7,741 nucleotides of DNA, taken from positions 1 through 7,741 of the forward strand of contig JAUQXD010000316.1 in the NCBI GenBank assembly GCA_030834835.1, given 5' to 3'. The position numbers and the translations under genes are program-made. This document shows, in pieces, positions 6,134 to 7,741 of this stretch (positions are counted from its first letter, which is position 1; each line of letters opens with the position of its first letter). This DNA comes from Thermoflexales bacterium. Lineage in GTDB: Bacteria > Chloroflexota > Anaerolineae > Fen-1058. The notes beneath the pieces are model-generated. The model did no database searches, was not told where the DNA came from, and saw only the letters and a program-made list of their open reading frames with translations.

Positions 6134-7741
6134 TCACCGCCGCTTCACGTCCGACGTGAACCGACCAGCGATCGGGGATGGAAAAATTATAACACACCAT
6201 AGGGGCCGATCCATGTGTCGGCCCCGGGCGAACACACGGGTTCGCCCTTCCGGTTTTTCCTTGACGACGCCCGCCATCAACAAACCCAGGTCTTCGGGCG
6301 TAGCCTCGCCGCGATTGACCAGGCCGACGATGCGGCCCTCAAACATCACCGCGATTCGATCGGACATCTCTTGTATCTCGTCCAGGTCCTCCGAGATCAA
6401 CAGGATAGCCGTGCCCGAATCACGCTGTTCCATCAGGCGTTGATGGATGTACTCGGTTGCGCCGATGTCCACGCCGCGCGTGGGCTGGGCGGCGATTAGA
6501 ATCTTGGGTTCGCGCGAGAGTTCGCGCGCCAGGATTAGTTTTTGAATATTGCCGCCCGATAGATTCTTGATCGGCGTTTCCAGCGTGGGTGTCTTGACGC
6601 TGAATTTGTTGATCAGCATCCGCGCATGCGCCTGCATCTCGGCAAAATTCAAAAAGATGCCGTGCGTGAATTTGGGCGAGGCATGCTCGTGCAGGAACAC
6701 ATTCTCCTGCACGGAAAATTCACGGATCGCGCCGTCGCGCATGCGCTCTTCCGGCACGTAGGCGAGTCCGGCCTCAATTCGCGCGTGCAAGGAGGCGTTC
6801 GTCATATCGTGTGTATCGATCGTAATCTGGCCGCCCGTCACCTTGCGCAGCCCGGCCAGGCACTGCGCCAATTCGCGCTGCCCGTTGCCGGACACACCCG
6901 CCAGGCCCAGAATCTCGCCGCCGCGCACTTCCAGATTGCAGCCGCGCAACGCCTCCGTGCCGCGATCACCCATCGCATGCATGGCTTCGATCTTCAAGCG
7001 GACGGCGCCCGCCTTCATCGCCTGCGGGGCCAGCGCCTTCACGTCGCGTCCCACCATCATTTTGGCGAGTTCGTTGCGGGTGGCCCCTTTGGTCAGGCGT
7101 GTGCCCGCCAGCTTGCCGTCGCGCAGCGCCGTCACGCGATCGCTGATCGCCATCACTTCGTGCAATTTGTGCGAAATAAAGATCAACGCATGGCCCTCAC
7201 TCGCCATGCGACGGAAGGTCATAAATAGATCGTCCACTTCCTGCGGTGTGAGCACAGCCGTCGGTTCGTCGAGGATAATCAGGCTGGCCCCACGATAGAG
7301 GGCTTTGATAATTTCAACGCGCTGCTGTTCGCCGACCGCCAACTGCCACACATACGCCGACGGATCGACCTTGAGGCCATAACCCTTCGCCAACTCTTCA
7401 ACGCGCTTCGAGACCACATCCAGATCCAGCCGCGGTTCGCGCGACGACTTCAACCCCAGCGCCACATTCTCCGCCACCGTCAACGTCGAGACCAGCATGA
7501 AGTGCTGATGGATCATGCCGATGCCGGCCGCGATCGCGTCTGACGGCGAGTTGAAAACCACCGGCCGCCCGTCGATGAGGATCTCGCCTTCATCGGGCTT
7601 GTACAGGCCGTATAGCTGACGCATCAACGTGCTCTTGCCCGCGCCGTTTTCACCCAGCAGCGCGTGCACTTCGCCTGCTTGCACGTCAAAACTGACGTGA
7701 TCGTTCGCCAGCACGCCCGGAAAGCGCTTGACGATATTGCG
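6134..7741 (-). CDS. ABC importer ATPase with two fused nucleotide-binding domains, nucleoside/purine type (N-terminus outside window)
   Basis: 535 residues are visible; the frame is open to the window edge and begins [10 protein letters not shown], so only a short N-terminal piece is missing. The family resembles NupO/YufO and, more distantly, RbsA/MglA: ATPases of importers for nucleosides or simple sugars that work with a BMP-type lipoprotein and two permeases. Counting from the edge, domain 1 is complete: Walker [10 protein letters not shown] (30-38), Q-loop Gln79, signature LAVGEQQ (134-140), Walker B LIILDEP (154-160) and His191. Domain 2 is degenerate, as usual in the family: GVSGNGQRE (282-290) lacks the Walker A lysine, AAQPTRG (417-423) has Gln for the catalytic Glu, and SEDLDE replaces the switch His. 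LSGGNIQ (394-400) is intact. The natural end should be near LLMAG (about 491). The last roughly 45 residues are an odd tail read through a twin-hairpin repeat and a promoter. The permeases are not in the window. Confidence 0.92.
   Translation of the reverse strand, partial: RNIVKRFPGVLANDHVSFDVQAGEVHALLGENGAGKSTLMRQLYGLYKPDEGEILIDGRPVVFNSPSDAIAAGIGMIHQHFMLVSTLTVAENVALGLKSSREPRLDLDVVSKRVEELAKGYGLKVDPSAYVWQLAVGEQQRVEIIKALYRGASLIILDEPTAVLTPQEVDDLFMTFRRMASEGHALIFISHKLHEVMAISDRVTALRDGKLAGTRLTKGATRNELAKMMVGRDVKALAPQAMKAGAVRLKIEAMHAMGDRGTEALRGCNLEVRGGEILGLAGVSGNGQRELAQCLAGLRKVTGGQITIDTHDMTNASLHARIEAGLAYVPEERMRDGAIREFSVQENVFLHEHASPKFTHGIFLNFAEMQAHARMLINKFSVKTPTLETPIKNLSGGNIQKLILARELSREPKILIAAQPTRGVDIGATEYIHQRLMEQRDSGTAILLISEDLDEIQEMSDRIAVMFEGRIVGLVNRGEATPEDLGLLMAGVVKEKPEGRTRVFARGRHMDRPLWCVIIFPSPIAGRFTSDVKRR
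6144..6160. promoter_or_regulatory. 17-bp palindrome, candidate operator in the oxidase leader
   Basis: The plus strand reads TTCACGTC, one central base (C at 6152), then GACGTGAA, a perfect 8-bp inverted repeat. It lies about 20-35 nt after the expected transcription start of the promoter at 6186-6194 and about 75 nt before the FAD subunit start, a place where a repressor could block transcription. It also overlaps the last codons of the ABC ATPase. No regulator gene is in the window, and I do not recognise the motif as that of a known regulator. Confidence 0.45.
6186..6194 (-). promoter_or_regulatory. Extended -10 promoter ahead of the oxidase genes
   Basis: The minus strand reads TGT followed by a perfect TATAAT (6191-6186), that is, an extended -10 element. 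No good -35 box is found at the right distance because the preceding DNA is the hairpin repeat. The expected start near 6179 gives a leader of about 109 nt before the FAD subunit ATG. It lies inside the 3' end of the ABC ATPase reading frame and would let the oxidase genes be transcribed separately from the importer. Confidence 0.6.
6202..6247. repeat. Twin-hairpin (REP-like) element inside the 3' end of the ABC ATPase gene
   Basis: There are two abutting perfect hairpins. The first is GGGGCCGA (6202-6209), an 8-nt loop and TCGGCCCC (6218-6225). The second is GGGCGAA (6226-6232), an 8-nt loop and TTCGCCC (6241-6247). The loops are related: TCCATGTG and CACACGGG can pair at 6 of 7 positions over their core. 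I recall palindromes of this look (GGGCGAACACA-type and GGCCGACACA-type) as dispersed repeats in Chloroflexota and other environmental bacteria. Here the element is read in frame as part of the ATPase tail. On the minus strand the T-run comes only about 17 nt later, so a simple intrinsic terminator is unlikely. Confidence 0.75.

Noticed and set aside
6202..6247. Twin hairpins as a simple intrinsic terminator of the importer gene
   Set aside because: They are within the reading frame, and the T-run lies about 17 nt beyond the stem on the minus strand, too far for a standard intrinsic terminator.

Overview
The window looks like chromosomal DNA of a GC-rich, free-living bacterium. The best guess is a member of the Chloroflexota (Anaerolineae-like). 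This rests on the style of the proteins and on two kinds of palindromic intergenic repeat that I recall from such genomes; it is an inference with modest confidence. No tRNA, rRNA, CRISPR array, transposase or phage gene is visible. Six genes are supported. Five are on the minus strand and one is on the plus strand. The two outer genes run off the window.

Left part (1-1590, minus strand): a compact two-CBS-domain protein, and downstream of it the N-terminal part of a cytoplasmic PAS-PAS sensor histidine kinase. The kinase is cut by the window edge just after its phospho-acceptor helix. Between 1590 and 1724 lie two well-formed sigma-70-type promoters back to back. One drives the CBS gene leftward and the other drives an uncharacterised 170-residue protein rightward. 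That protein ends at a strong hairpin (2241-2267), which also separates it from the gene arriving from the other side.

Right part (2300-7741, minus strand): a purine-handling cluster. Reading leftward, it holds the ATPase of a nucleoside/purine-type ABC importer (two fused nucleotide-binding domains, N-terminus outside the window), the FAD subunit of a xanthine-dehydrogenase-family enzyme, and a 921-residue protein in which the 2x[2Fe-2S] module and the molybdenum-cofactor module are fused. Residues that line the purine pocket of xanthine dehydrogenase (bovine Glu802, Arg880, Phe914, Glu1261) have counterparts in the fused protein. Together the genes suggest uptake of a nucleoside or purine base and its oxidation toward xanthine/urate, with electrons leaving through the [2Fe-2S] centres and FAD. 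The permeases and binding lipoprotein of the importer are not in the window and may lie beyond 7741.

The most unusual DNA is at the junction of the ABC ATPase and the oxidase genes (about 6134-6250). A twin-hairpin repeat is read in frame as an atypical C-terminal tail of the ATPase. An extended -10 promoter follows directly, and then a 17-bp palindrome in the oxidase leader. A second, decayed 64-bp palindrome built of roughly 10-nt units sits between the two oxidase genes. I see no wholly new multi-gene system. The items worth following are this regulatory junction, the repeats, the divergent promoter pair and the uncharacterised plus-strand gene.
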